Shown here in pieces: positions 35,747 through 44,363 of a DNA stretch of 64,000 nucleotides (the first letter of the stretch is position 1; each line of letters starts with the position of its first letter). A program made the translations under genes and the position numbers. Source of the stretch: Prevotella melaninogenica ATCC 25845 (GTDB taxonomy: Bacteria; Bacteroidota; Bacteroidia; Bacteroidales; Bacteroidaceae); the NCBI RefSeq assembly GCF_000144405.1, contig NC_014370.1:308501-372500 (forward strand), read 5' to 3'. The notes below the pieces were generated by a model that worked only from the letters and a program-made list of their open reading frames with translations, was not told the origin of the DNA and made no database searches.

Positions 35747-37189
35747 TTACCCTTTCTTACTATGAAAGTAATTGAGACACTCCTTTAGTGTTTGCGAACC
35801 TCCCATCTTCATTACGATATAATAAAGCAGGGCTGCCAAGACGACTCTCGTCAATAATAGAAGTAGAAGATTCTGTATCCATAAGGTAATGAGATAGGTT
35901 GAAATCATTACCGCCACGGATGTTAATAGATAAGGACATATATCTTTAAGGATATCTATGAAGCGTATTCCAATCTCTTTATGTGCAAAGAACTGCCACA
36001 CACCCAACCAAAGGATAGTAATAGCTGTATAGACACTCACCATGAAGACGATTCCTTGTTGGTAACATAGGATAATGAGTCCTACCTGTGCTACGATTAA
36101 TAAGACCGTACACCACATATAAACAGCAGACTTACCTCGACTGAGAATGAGGTTTTGATACATTGTATAAAAAGGTAGGAAAGCCCCGATAATACAAAGA
36201 ATACGCAACAAAGGAATACTCTCTATCCATTTATCTGATATAAGAAGAATGATAAATTCGTGCGATATCATCGCTAATCCGAACATAGCGGGAAAGACCA
36301 AAAAGGCGGTAAAACGCATCATTTTTCTAAACACATTTACTTGCCTTTTGAGGTCATTATTCACCTCCACCAATACTGGTTGCGCTACTTGTGACACTGT
36401 TCCTGATACAAACGTGCTTGCCATTGTGTCCCACTTGAAGGCTTGAGAGAAGTTACCCACCACCTTTGCTGAGTATAAACGACCGAAGATAAAGGTTAGA
36501 ATATTCTGACTAATCGTGTTGACAATCGTCGTCACAAGAATCTTATAACTAAAGGAAAACATCTTCTTCACAGGTGTAAAGTCGATGTGAAAAGAGGGTC
36601 GCCAAGGAATTATAAAGAAGCGCCACAGACTTGTAAGGCTGATATAAAGCACCTGCTGCCAAGCCAAACTCCAATAAGCATAACCCTTTAATGCTAAGAT
36701 GATTCCTACCACACCCGAAATAATAAGGCTGGTGATACGCAGCAAAGCTGTCTCTTTGACCATCATGTTTTTAAAAAGGTAAGCCGATGGGGCCGTACCT
36801 AAAGACGAAAAAAGCAGTGATGCAAAGACGAAACGGGATAGGCTGATAAGCTCTGAATGATGAAAGAAAGCTGCAATCAGAGGGGCTGAAAAGAAGAGAA
36901 CGATATATGAAATCCAACCCATTATAGCACTAAACCAAAAGACAGAGTTATAATCATTATCCGTTGGACGTTCCATATTGGCAAGCGCAGTAGTAAATCC
37001 ACTTTCCTGCAATGCCCCTGCAATCGCTGTAAAAACAGCTAACATTCCCATCAATCCATAGTCGGTTGCCGTGAGCAGACGTGCCAATAAGATTCCAATG
37101 ACAATATTCAGCAGTTGCATTGTACCATTGTTCAATGCACCCCAAAAGAGTCCTTTGGCTGTTTTCTCCTTGAGTGTTTCTTTTTCCAT
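35747..37189 (-). CDS. Polysaccharide flippase (Wzx/MOP superfamily)
   Basis: This 480-residue protein with about 14 membrane segments belongs to the PST/MOP exporters that flip undecaprenyl-linked oligosaccharides across the inner membrane. The N-terminal block TAKGLFWGALNNGTMQLLNIV and GVPx-like GLMGMLAVFTAI region are typical of Bacteroidota lipopolysaccharide biosynthesis proteins of this group. It is encoded opposite to the glycosyltransferases on both sides. A -7 box TATATTTG (minus, 37376-37383) would give a leader of about 180 nt. Confidence 0.88.
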   Translation of the reverse strand: MEKETLKEKTAKGLFWGALNNGTMQLLNIVIGILLARLLTATDYGLMGMLAVFTAIAGALQESGFTTALANMERPTDNDYNSVFWFSAIMGWISYIVLFFSAPLIAAFFHHSELISLSRFVFASLLFSSLGTAPSAYLFKNMMVKETALLRITSLIISGVVGIILALKGYAYWSLAWQQVLYISLTSLWRFFIIPWRPSFHIDFTPVKKMFSFSYKILVTTIVNTISQNILTFIFGRLYSAKVVGNFSQAFKWDTMASTFVSGTVSQVAQPVLVEVNNDLKRQVNVFRKMMRFTAFLVFPAMFGLAMISHEFIILLISDKWIESIPLLRILCIIGAFLPFYTMYQNLILSRGKSAVYMWCTVLLIVAQVGLIILCYQQGIVFMVSVYTAITILWLGVWQFFAHKEIGIRFIDILKDICPYLLTSVAVMISTYLITLWIQNLLLLLLTRVVLAALLYYIVMKMGGSQTLKECLNYFHSKKG

Positions 37190-37452
37190 TAGCTTTTGTA
37201 TCTCTATGATACGCTGTTTCTTATCTCCCCCTCAGAGTATGTTCTATCTAAAAAAGAGGTTAGCTGTCTTCTGCTATATAAAGTTTCCTTCGTGAAAGTA
37301 CTTTTTTCATAGGTGTAGAAAGGGAAGATGTTATTTCTTCTTTCCCACCTTGATTGGCAGAATCCATTTAGCATGCAAATATAACGCTTTTCTTTTGAAA
37401 AGCCAAATCCTACATTCTTTGGATTGGTAAAGAAACTTTCCTACGGCTATAT

Positions 37453-37968
37453 TTATCTCTTTTGCTTTTTAAGGAAGTCTTCAATAGCAGCTTTACTTTT
37501 CAATTTGTCTGTATCAACATCATAGAGATCACTGGAATAAACTTTGTGATAGAATGGACCACAGTGTTCCATAATCTGTATCTTATCCATCTGTGTTGCG
37601 AATAGTGCTTCAATAATTGTTACCTGATACTTATCGTCTTCAAACGTTATCTTAGTTGAATCATTTTTTAAGTTCCCCAACCAACCAAAGAGTAACTGCA
37701 TAATAATAATGAAAGGAATACTCACCCATAACATGGTATACAAACAACCTATAGCGGCATTACCATCTTCCTTCCACCTCCGCTTGATATAGCGGATAAG
37801 GAAGAAAAGCAATATCCAAGGTAAAGTGTAGACAACTATGATATCCGCATTACTCCTTAACTTCCAAGGTGATATGCAATTGATTACCAGCCATACTACC
37901 TCAAGCCACAATACATAACCTAAGAGTTTTCTGATTATCCAATAAATCTTATACTTTCCAGTCAACAT
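37453..37968 (-). CDS. Hypothetical membrane protein, 171 residues
   Basis: I do not recognise this protein. It has three hydrophobic segments (about 14-32, 44-60 and 75-97). A polar C-terminal half follows, with Cys-containing HCGPFYHKVYSSDLYDVD. The ORF is well formed, has no overlap, and starts with ATG. It sits between the flippase and the LicD gene and is followed by AT-rich DNA. It could be a small accessory membrane protein; no function can be assigned. Confidence 0.6.
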   Translation of the reverse strand: MLTGKYKIYWIIRKLLGYVLWLEVVWLVINCISPWKLRSNADIIVVYTLPWILLFFLIRYIKRRWKEDGNAAIGCLYTMLWVSIPFIIIMQLLFGWLGNLKNDSTKITFEDDKYQVTIIEALFATQMDKIQIMEHCGPFYHKVYSSDLYDVDTDKLKSKAAIEDFLKKQKR

Positions 37969-38050
37969 TCCCTCTATAAGTGTAATCTCTTTCTATGTTT
38001 AATACGATTAGTAACAACCTCATTTACTGTTTTTAATTGGCGTGTAATTA

Positions 38051-38116
38051 CTCCGCACATATGGTGCGGAGGGCAAGCACCATTGGTGCTAATCGTAAAC
38101 ACTACTCGTGCGGAAG
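38051..38116 (+). repeat. 22-bp tandem array of GCAC-n-GGTG units (array 3)
   Basis: Units start at 38051, 38073 and 38095, with a partial fourth. The first, CTCCGCACATATGGTGCGGA and 2 more bases, is almost a perfect palindrome, as in array 2. Confidence 0.75.
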
Positions 38117-38246
38117 GCAAACACCAACACAAACAGCAATAAAGTTGACACCTAATTACCTCCGCAAATATAAGTATATTAGTTCGAATCATGAAATCAA
38201 AACATAAGTTTTTAAAGAGACCGAGGGGGAAGTCATAATCTTTTAT

Positions 38247-38254
38247 TATCTTTG
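38247..38254 (+). promoter_or_regulatory. Promoter -7 box for the licD cluster
   Basis: TATCTTTG lies 21 bp upstream of the licD-like ATG, so the leader is only about 15 nt. Confidence 0.7.
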
Positions 38255-38275
38255 CAACAAGTATATTAACGGAAA

Positions 38276-39106
38276 ATGATTGAAACTTTCAACACAGGAG
38301 AGACACAAGAAAGCCTCCGACAGGAATATAACCCAGACGGCTCTGTGCTAAGAAAAGCACAGTTGCGACTTCTCGACATGGCTATCTATCTGCAGGAAAC
38401 AGCGAAGAAGATAGGTGTTCCTTGCCGACTTGATGGCGGAAATGTGTTAGGGGCAATGCGCCATGGGGGATTTATTCCTTGGGATGACGACATTGATATG
38501 GTTGTAGACTACAAGGATTTCAAACGTCTCTGTGATTATTTGAAGGCGCATCCACACCCTCAATTCGTCTTACAAGACAACGACACGGACCCTGGTTTCT
38601 ATAAGGAATGGGCTTGTCTGCGTGATTTAAAGAGCGAGAACAGAAGTCATGATAATCAGCAGAGTGCTGACCGAAGAATGCATGAGGCGCAGAAGTTCAG
38701 AGGACTTCATGTAGACATCTTCCCCTATGAGGGTAATATGATTCCTTGGTTGCAGCGTTTGGCAGCAAAACTATCGGTCAATGTGAATACAAAGTTAGCT
38801 GGTCGTTATCCTCTCTTGGCACAAATGAGTTATAAAATCTTACATGTCATTGTCTTTCCAGTGTTCCGCTTGGTTGGGAAACTGTTTGGTAATCCTGACC
38901 TCTATATGCACTCTTACGGTGCATGGTTTTATGAGCAGAACCCTCGTCGTTGCATGATACCACATAAAGATATTGTCTTTGAAGGTCATACCTTTGAAGG
39001 GCCAGCCGATGCTGATGAGTTATGTCGTATCGCCTATGGGAACTATATGGACTTGCCACCAAGGGATAAGCGTGATAGACACAAGATAGATGTTGTCTTT
39101 AAGTAG
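38276..39106 (+). CDS. LicD family phosphotransferase
   Basis: This 276-residue protein belongs to the LicD/fukutin family, whose members transfer phosphocholine or ribitol-phosphate type groups from CDP-activated donors to glycans. The catalytic segment is GNVLGAMRHGGFIPWDDDID (55-74), with the conserved WDDDID acidic cluster. The following gene encodes a CDP-forming cytidylyltransferase, so the donor is probably made in the same operon. It is the first of four genes (38276-41920) with short spacing. Confidence 0.9.
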   Translation: MIETFNTGETQESLRQEYNPDGSVLRKAQLRLLDMAIYLQETAKKIGVPCRLDGGNVLGAMRHGGFIPWDDDIDMVVDYKDFKRLCDYLKAHPHPQFVLQDNDTDPGFYKEWACLRDLKSENRSHDNQQSADRRMHEAQKFRGLHVDIFPYEGNMIPWLQRLAAKLSVNVNTKLAGRYPLLAQMSYKILHVIVFPVFRLVGKLFGNPDLYMHSYGAWFYEQNPRRCMIPHKDIVFEGHTFEGPADADELCRIAYGNYMDLPPRDKRDRHKIDVVFK

Positions 39107-39182
39107 TCAGTCGGTTCAGTAATGTACGTGTCAGTAGACAGTGATATCCCCATCTTATAATAACAATAATCCAAATATAATT

Positions 39183-39917
39183 ATGAACATAGCAGTAATC
39201 TTTGCAGGAGGTTCTGGACTACGTATGCACACAAAGTCGCGCCCTAAGCAGTTTCTTGACCTAAACGGAAAGCCGATAATCATCTATACATTAGAGTTGT
39301 TCGACAACCATCCGAACATAGATGCTATTGTAGTAGCATGTATTGAAAGTTGGATTCCTTTCCTTGAGAAGCAGCTCCGTAAGTTTGAGATTAATAAGGT
39401 AGTGAAGATTATACCCGGTGGAAAGTCTGGACAGGAGTCTATCTACAAGGGACTGTGCGCTGCAGAGGAATATGCACAGAGTAAGAGTGTAAGTAATGAA
39501 GAGACAATCGTTCTTATTCACGATGGTGTTCGTCCGCTCATAACAGAAGAGACGATAACAGATAACATTAAGAAAGTTGAAGAAGTAGGGAGTTGTATCA
39601 CTTGTATCCCAGCAACAGAAACACTCATCGTGAAGCAGGCTGACGACGCTTTGGAGATTCCTTCTCGTGCCGATTCGTTCATTGCTCGTGCGCCACAGAG
39701 TTTCCGTTTGGTCGATATAATAACTGCTCATCGACGCTCCTTGGCGGAAGGAAAGGCCGATTTCATCGATTCTTGTACGATGATGAGCCACTATGGGTAT
39801 AAGTTAGGGACGATTATCGGTCCAATGGAGAATATTAAGATTACAACTCCAACAGACTTCTTCGTGCTGCGTGCGATGGTGAAGGTGCATGAAGATCAGC
39901 AGATATTTGGATTGTAA
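39183..39917 (+). CDS. IspD/TarI-like cytidylyltransferase
   Basis: This 244-residue enzyme uses CTP to make a CDP-activated alcohol. Motifs are the nucleotide loop FAGGSGLRM (7-15) with RPKQF (20-24) and IHDGVRPLI. Two activities share this fold: IspD in isoprenoid synthesis and TarI/Bcs1-type ribitol-5-phosphate cytidylyltransferase. The position between licD and an SDR gene favours a glycan donor such as CDP-ribitol, but dxr is elsewhere in the window and a housekeeping IspD role cannot be excluded. The ATG at 39183 is chosen since the protein starts right at the beta strand. Confidence 0.85.
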   Translation: MNIAVIFAGGSGLRMHTKSRPKQFLDLNGKPIIIYTLELFDNHPNIDAIVVACIESWIPFLEKQLRKFEINKVVKIIPGGKSGQESIYKGLCAAEEYAQSKSVSNEETIVLIHDGVRPLITEETITDNIKKVEEVGSCITCIPATETLIVKQADDALEIPSRADSFIARAPQSFRLVDIITAHRRSLAEGKADFIDSCTMMSHYGYKLGTIIGPMENIKITTPTDFFVLRAMVKVHEDQQIFGL

Positions 39918-39971
39918 AGGTGTTGTTATGTGTCGATGGAACGGGGATTTTTATAACTTTATAGGGTGAGA

Positions 39972-41021
39972 ATGAAGGAAAGAATACTAAAAGAAGATAT
40001 AAGCTATTTTGCAGATACGTTTCCTTTCTCAGCAGCATTGGAAGGGAAGACGATAGCTGTAACAGGGGCAACAGGCTTGTTGGGTGCATGTATGGTACGT
40101 TGCCTGTTGGCTCTACGCACAGAAAAAGGTATCAACTTACACGTGGTGGCTGTTGTAAGGAACGTGCAGAAAGCAGAGAAAATGTTTGGTCAGGTAAGCG
40201 ATGAAATTAGCTATTATTCCTATGACTTCTCTTGTGTTGAACCATTCGCACCTACGAAAAAGATAGACTACCTCTTCCATTTCGCTGCCCCTACAGCTTC
40301 AAAAGATTTCGTTGAACACCCTGTAGAGACGATGAATACTGTCTATGGCGGTATGCAAAACCTATTGTCTTACGCTCATCAGCATGGAGTAACTTCGATG
40401 GTGTTAGCCTCAACGTTAGAAGTCTATGGTACTGTCACTGACGACCGACGCCCACTCACCGAAGACATGCAGGGATATCTTGACCCAATGGCAACTCGTA
40501 GCAGTTATCCGTTAGCAAAGAGAGCTGCCGAGGCATTGTGTCATAATTATGCAGACGAGTACGGTGTTCACGTGAAAGTGGCACGTTTGGCACAGACCTT
40601 CGGTGCTGGTGTGAATGGTAATGACAATCGTGTCTTTGCGCAATTTGCACGCAGTGTTATGAAGAACGAGGATATCATTCTACATACGACAGGCGAGCTT
40701 AGTCGTTGCTATTGCTATACGATAGATGCCGTTACGGCAATGCTGTATATTCTCTTGCGTGGTAAGGATGGCGAAGCATACAATGTAGCAAACGAAGACA
40801 CTTATATCTCTATCCGTGAGATGGCAGAGTTGGTTGCCTCGACGTTTAATCCTCAGAGCGTGAAGGTGGTGATACAGCCACAAGAGGGGTTAGGATATTC
40901 GCCAACAACAAAGCTCAGACTTGCCACACAGCGTATTCAGGAGTTAGGATGGAAACCTCATTATGGGTTAAAGGAGATGTTTCGTCGTCTCATCCTTTCA
41001 ATGGAGGAAGAACTGGTATGA
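39972..41021 (+). CDS. NAD-dependent epimerase/dehydratase (extended SDR)
   Basis: This 349-residue Rossmann enzyme acts on a nucleotide sugar or a sugar phosphate. The NAD loop is GATGLLG (32-38) and the catalytic pair is Tyr179-Lys183 in SSYPLAKRAAE. C-terminal segments resemble UDP-glucuronate/UDP-glucose epimerases. In this operon it may make the polyol or sugar precursor that the cytidylyltransferase activates. Its last codon overlaps the next start (ATGA), so the genes are coupled. A GTG two codons upstream is a possible alternative start. Confidence 0.88.
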   Translation: MKERILKEDISYFADTFPFSAALEGKTIAVTGATGLLGACMVRCLLALRTEKGINLHVVAVVRNVQKAEKMFGQVSDEISYYSYDFSCVEPFAPTKKIDYLFHFAAPTASKDFVEHPVETMNTVYGGMQNLLSYAHQHGVTSMVLASTLEVYGTVTDDRRPLTEDMQGYLDPMATRSSYPLAKRAAEALCHNYADEYGVHVKVARLAQTFGAGVNGNDNRVFAQFARSVMKNEDIILHTTGELSRCYCYTIDAVTAMLYILLRGKDGEAYNVANEDTYISIREMAELVASTFNPQSVKVVIQPQEGLGYSPTTKLRLATQRIQELGWKPHYGLKEMFRRLILSMEEELV

Positions 41022-41920
41022 GTAGTTTTCTGCAACGAATAAGAGAGAGTCTTTTTCATGTTTACGACCGAAAAGACTTGCGAAGATGGGAGGACGACCC
41101 GAAGAGTGAGCTGCCAATCTATGGTGTTTATCATGTCATGTTAGACACTGGATGGGAGCCATTGGTGAGAAGGCAGATTGATAATCTACGTAAGAGTGGT
41201 CTGCTGGATGCGACAACGACTTTCTTCGTGAGTTGTATAGCAGGCAATCAAGCAGATGTGGAATGTTTGAAGCGTATTATCAATAGTGATAAACTCGTAA
41301 TAATATCCAATGTTACCGACCCTAAGCGGTATGAGTATCCTGCCTTAGAGTTCATTAAGCAACTATCTGAAAGGGAGGATTGTCTCTTCTATTACTTCCA
41401 TACGAAGGGTATCTCTTACCAGTCGCTAACCTCTAACGACCGTCTCTTCTGCTCTTTTAAGAAGAAGATAGAGGCTTGGAGAGAGATGTTGGAATATTTC
41501 ATCTTTGATAAGTGGAAGGTTGCCGTGAATGTTCTGAATGAAGGATACGATACCTATAGCTGTTATCGATGGCCACCACGCAACTATACAATGTATTCTG
41601 GTAGTTTCTGGTGGGCAAGGTCGGCTTATATAAGGACACTACCAACTTTTGATAAAGCGGTTATTTCTACCAATCGTTTCTATTCTGAGGTATGGCTTTT
41701 TGAGCGAAATCATCGACAGTTCTCGGCATTTGACACAATAGCCGACCTCTACTTTGTAAGGATTCCTCGTTCTGTCTATACGGACGAGCAGACAAAGTGG
41801 TTTGATAAGGTTTGTTTCTCGTTTACTTATAATATGCGGAAAATAGAAAAGCATATCTTCAAATACAATTATAAGAAACGGTGTCAGAAACGTTTCCAGA
41901 AACTTAAGAATGAGATATAA
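41018..41920 (+). CDS. Putative glycosyltransferase, last gene of the licD operon
   Basis: This 300-residue protein is soluble and of uncertain family. Its segment LFYYFHTKGISYQSL resembles the His-Thr-Lys region of RgpF-type and related glycosyltransferases, and YSGSFWWARSAYIRTLP is typical of enzymes that act on glycans. I therefore call it a probable glycosyltransferase at low certainty. The start overlaps the epimerase stop by 4 bp. A hairpin terminator lies about 85 bp downstream, which closes the operon. Confidence 0.6.
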   Translation: MSSFLQRIRESLFHVYDRKDLRRWEDDPKSELPIYGVYHVMLDTGWEPLVRRQIDNLRKSGLLDATTTFFVSCIAGNQADVECLKRIINSDKLVIISNVTDPKRYEYPALEFIKQLSEREDCLFYYFHTKGISYQSLTSNDRLFCSFKKKIEAWREMLEYFIFDKWKVAVNVLNEGYDTYSCYRWPPRNYTMYSGSFWWARSAYIRTLPTFDKAVISTNRFYSEVWLFERNHRQFSAFDTIADLYFVRIPRSVYTDEQTKWFDKVCFSFTYNMRKIEKHIFKYNYKKRCQKRFQKLKNEI

Positions 41921-42005
41921 TATAAGGTGATGGATTGTTTAGAGAGGTATGTTCTCACTCAATCCTCCTCGTTCTTGATAAATATTCTTTTATATGTAAG
42001 CACTT

Positions 42006-42044
42006 AGGGTTGGGGACCAATATGCGTTCCCAGCCTTCTTGTTA
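42006..42044 (+). terminator. Terminator after the licD operon
   Basis: The arms GGTTGGGGAC and GTTCCCAGCC pair with one G-T, followed by TTCTTGTTAG. The remainder of the gap 41921-42369 shows nothing recognisable. Confidence 0.55.
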
Positions 42045-42369
42045 GTTGTACTTCCTTATTACCTCTATTTGATATGAGAATTATTTTCCTGTCATATCTG
42101 TCATCCCTTGTGTGCGTTTAACATCCTGATAATCAAAAGGAATTGTTCAAATGTTAAAATGACAGCAACTAAAACTAAAATTAATTTGGGAGTAATAGTC
42201 GCGTTTATCTTCCTTATTTAGATAAGTAAGATCACTCCCTATCTGAGGAGAATAACTTTTATTCTAAGTATTATGATATTTGTAAAACCATCCTATTATT
42301 AGTCGGTTATTTGCCTGTCAGTATACAATATGGATAATCTACTGTTGCAAATTGTTCATGTGAAACAGC

Positions 42370-43017
42370 TTAATATAAGCGTTGAACATCAGAGATAATT
42401 GTTGTAGGTACCAAACCGTCAATAGTTTTTCCTTGGCTTACTCGTTGGCGTATATCTGTACTGCTGATATCAATAAAAGGTGTTTGAAGAATAGTGACAC
42501 CATGGGGCAGTGACGTTTCTGAGATTCTTTGGTTGTGTCGTGGATAGACTACGATAGGGTAGTGAGTGAGGATATCCTCTGCATGATACCATCGGTCGAA
42601 GGCTTCCCAATTGTCACCACCAACAAGAAGTGTGAAGCGATGAGTGGGGAAGTCATGGCTGAGATGCTGTAGGGTATTCCAAGTATAAGAAGGTTTCGGA
42701 AGTCGGAACTCATAGTCCGAAGCCTTAAAATGTGGGTTATCAGCAGTCGCTTTACGTACTAAGTCCAAGCGGAGGTGGTCAGCTAAAAGCTGCTGGTTCA
42801 CCTTGAAAGGGTTTTGTGGTGATACCATAAACCATACCTCGTCTAAGTTTTCTTTTTCAAGAAAGGCTTTGGCAAGGGCTATATGTCCGTTGTGAATGGG
42901 GTTGAAGGAACCACCAAAGATGCCAATGGAAGCCTCCCCCGATGAAGGGAAAGCCTCCCCCAACCCCTCCGAAGGGAGGGGAGTGCTAATAGGAGTGAAG
43001 TGAGATGATGGTTTCAT
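42370..43017 (-). CDS. nadD: Nicotinate-nucleotide adenylyltransferase with repeat-derived N-terminus
   Basis: This enzyme adenylates nicotinate mononucleotide in NAD synthesis. The nucleotidyltransferase motif GIFGGSFNPIHNGH normally begins at residue 3 or 4; here it begins at 32. The extra N-terminal residues come from an inserted GC-rich repeat (residues about 11-29, STPLPSEGLGEAFPSSGEA). The C-terminal ISSTDIRQRVSQG motif is intact. There is no Met between residue 1 and the motif, so the repeat has replaced the native start. It is third in a yicC-gmk-nadD row. Confidence 0.93.
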   Translation of the reverse strand: MKPSSHFTPISTPLPSEGLGEAFPSSGEASIGIFGGSFNPIHNGHIALAKAFLEKENLDEVWFMVSPQNPFKVNQQLLADHLRLDLVRKATADNPHFKASDYEFRLPKPSYTWNTLQHLSHDFPTHRFTLLVGGDNWEAFDRWYHAEDILTHYPIVVYPRHNQRISETSLPHGVTILQTPFIDISSTDIRQRVSQGKTIDGLVPTTIISDVQRLY

Positions 43018-43163
43018 AATGGTGTAATGGGCTTTAGAACCTATAAGTATTAGCAGTGCTATATGTTCTATTCATTATAGAAAATATAGGTGTTATTAGA
43101 AATGGTTCTTTTACTATTTGCAATCTATTAGGGCTCCCCTCCTTTCGGAGGGGTTGGGGGAGG
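42954..43163. mobile_element. 210-bp GC-rich inverted-repeat element between gmk and nadD
   Basis: The left end (42954-42984) begins CCTCCCCCAACCCCTCC. The right end (43133-43163) is its inverted copy, and the match extends inward through GCTAATAG to about 40 bp. The interior has no ORF. The right edge stops 4 bp before the gmk stop codon, and the left end is translated as the N-terminus of NadD. It looks like a non-coding derivative of the larger element at 43729-44361. Confidence 0.65.
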
Positions 43164-43167
43164 CTTC

Positions 43168-44271
43168 TTATCCCTCTAAAAATTCCTTCACAGCCTTGTA
43201 AGTCTCTTGCTTTGCTTTCTCAAGGTCATCATTTACGATTATCTTATCGAATTTCTCAGCGAAGGTAAGCTCCTCTGAAGCCTTAGTAAGGCGGTTTTCA
43301 ATCGCCTCTGCACTATCTGTTTGTCTGCCAACAAGGCGACGGCGTAGTTCTTCAACAGATGGAGGCTGAATGAAAAGACTTAAAGCACGGTCACCATAGA
43401 ACTTCTTGATGTTGCAGCCACCCTTCACATCAACATCGAAGATAACGTTCTGGCCTGCTGCAGACTGGCTCTCTACCTGTGATTTTAACGTGCCATAAAA
43501 GCGGTCCTCGTAAACCTCTTCATACTCAAGGAACTCTCCATTAGCAATTTTCTCTTTGAACTGTTCAGGTGAAAGGAAGATATATTCTACACCATTCTGC
43601 TCCGTACCACGTGGTGCACGGGTAGTACAACTAATAGAAAAAGCCAACTTTAGTTCAGGATGTTCTTTCATTAACCACTGAACGATGGTGCTCTTACCAG
43701 CACCAGAAGGTGCGGAGAGGATGAGTAACCTCCCCCCACCCCTCCGAAGGAGGGGAGTGCCTAACGGACAGTCGTGGGACGTGTTAGGAGACGATGCGAT
43801 GTTAGAAGTGTCTTCCTGTATCTTTGCTGCTGGTGTGATATTAGCAGATTGGTTTTCAGATGAAAGCTTGTTCATAGCTGTTTTTATTTTGTTTAATACT
43901 TTATCGAGATTTTGAAGAACTTCCTCGTTAGAGAATCTTATGATATGAAAGCCAAAATGTTGAAGGTAAGTATCTCGTTCTCTATCGCTTAATTGCTGTT
44001 CTTCTGCGAGGTGATAATCTCCGTCAACTTCTATTATAAGATTTAATGAAAGACATACGAAGTCAGGGATATAATCATAGACAGGATGTTGTCGACGAAA
44101 ACGTACACCTAATTGTTTCCCTCTCAAGTGCTCCCACAAAAGTTCTTCTGCTTTAGTAGGATGCTTCCTGTTATATTTTGCATTTTGACAAAGTAGCTGA
44201 TAGGTAGAAGCGTCATTTGTATGATAATGAAAATTTCCAAAGTAGCTATGTTCCTTGTCTATCTTTTTCAT
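43168..44271 (-). CDS. gmk: DUF559 nuclease-like domain fused in frame to guanylate kinase
   Basis: This 367-residue ORF joins two unrelated parts. Residues about 20-130 are a DUF559 (Vsr-like endonuclease fold) domain, with KAEELLWEHLRGKQLGVRF, the catalytic-type PDFVCLSLNLIIEVDGDYH and HIIRFSNEEVL. Residues 181-367 are a complete guanylate kinase (GMP to GDP), with P-loop SAPSGAGKST (186-195) and CTTRAPRGTEQNGVEY. The linker (about 160-180) is partly encoded by a GC-rich repeat (residues 170-180). Gmk normally starts right at RLLILSAP, so the native start has been overwritten. Met133 could serve as an internal start. yicC lies upstream and nadD downstream. Confidence 0.88.
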   Translation of the reverse strand: MKKIDKEHSYFGNFHYHTNDASTYQLLCQNAKYNRKHPTKAEELLWEHLRGKQLGVRFRRQHPVYDYIPDFVCLSLNLIIEVDGDYHLAEEQQLSDRERDTYLQHFGFHIIRFSNEEVLQNLDKVLNKIKTAMNKLSSENQSANITPAAKIQEDTSNIASSPNTSHDCPLGTPLLRRGGGRLLILSAPSGAGKSTIVQWLMKEHPELKLAFSISCTTRAPRGTEQNGVEYIFLSPEQFKEKIANGEFLEYEEVYEDRFYGTLKSQVESQSAAGQNVIFDVDVKGGCNIKKFYGDRALSLFIQPPSVEELRRRLVGRQTDSAEAIENRLTKASEELTFAEKFDKIIVNDDLEKAKQETYKAVKEFLEG

Positions 44272-44361
44272 AGCAGCTACTTATCTGTTTATAGGTTTTA
44301 ATACTCGTTGCAGACTATATTCTTTTTGTTACTCCCCTCCTTTGGAGGGGTTGGGGGAGGT
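43729..44361. mobile_element. 633-bp GC-rich inverted-repeat cassette carrying the DUF559 ORF
   Basis: The left end (43729-43759) and the right end (44331-44361) are inverted copies of a 31-bp GC-rich sequence of the form CCTCCCCCAACCCCTCC-AAGGAGGGGAGT. They enclose the DUF559-coding segment. The right edge lies 2 bp from the yicC stop codon, and the left edge falls at the native gmk start. The structure is that of a transposable cassette with the nuclease-like ORF as cargo. I see no clear target-site duplication. Confidence 0.65.
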
Positions 44362-44363
44362 CC

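Noticed and set aside
40949..41017. Longer start for the last gene of the licD operon
   Set aside because: The overlap with the epimerase would be 73 bp, while the ATGA overlap at 41018 is a standard coupled start.
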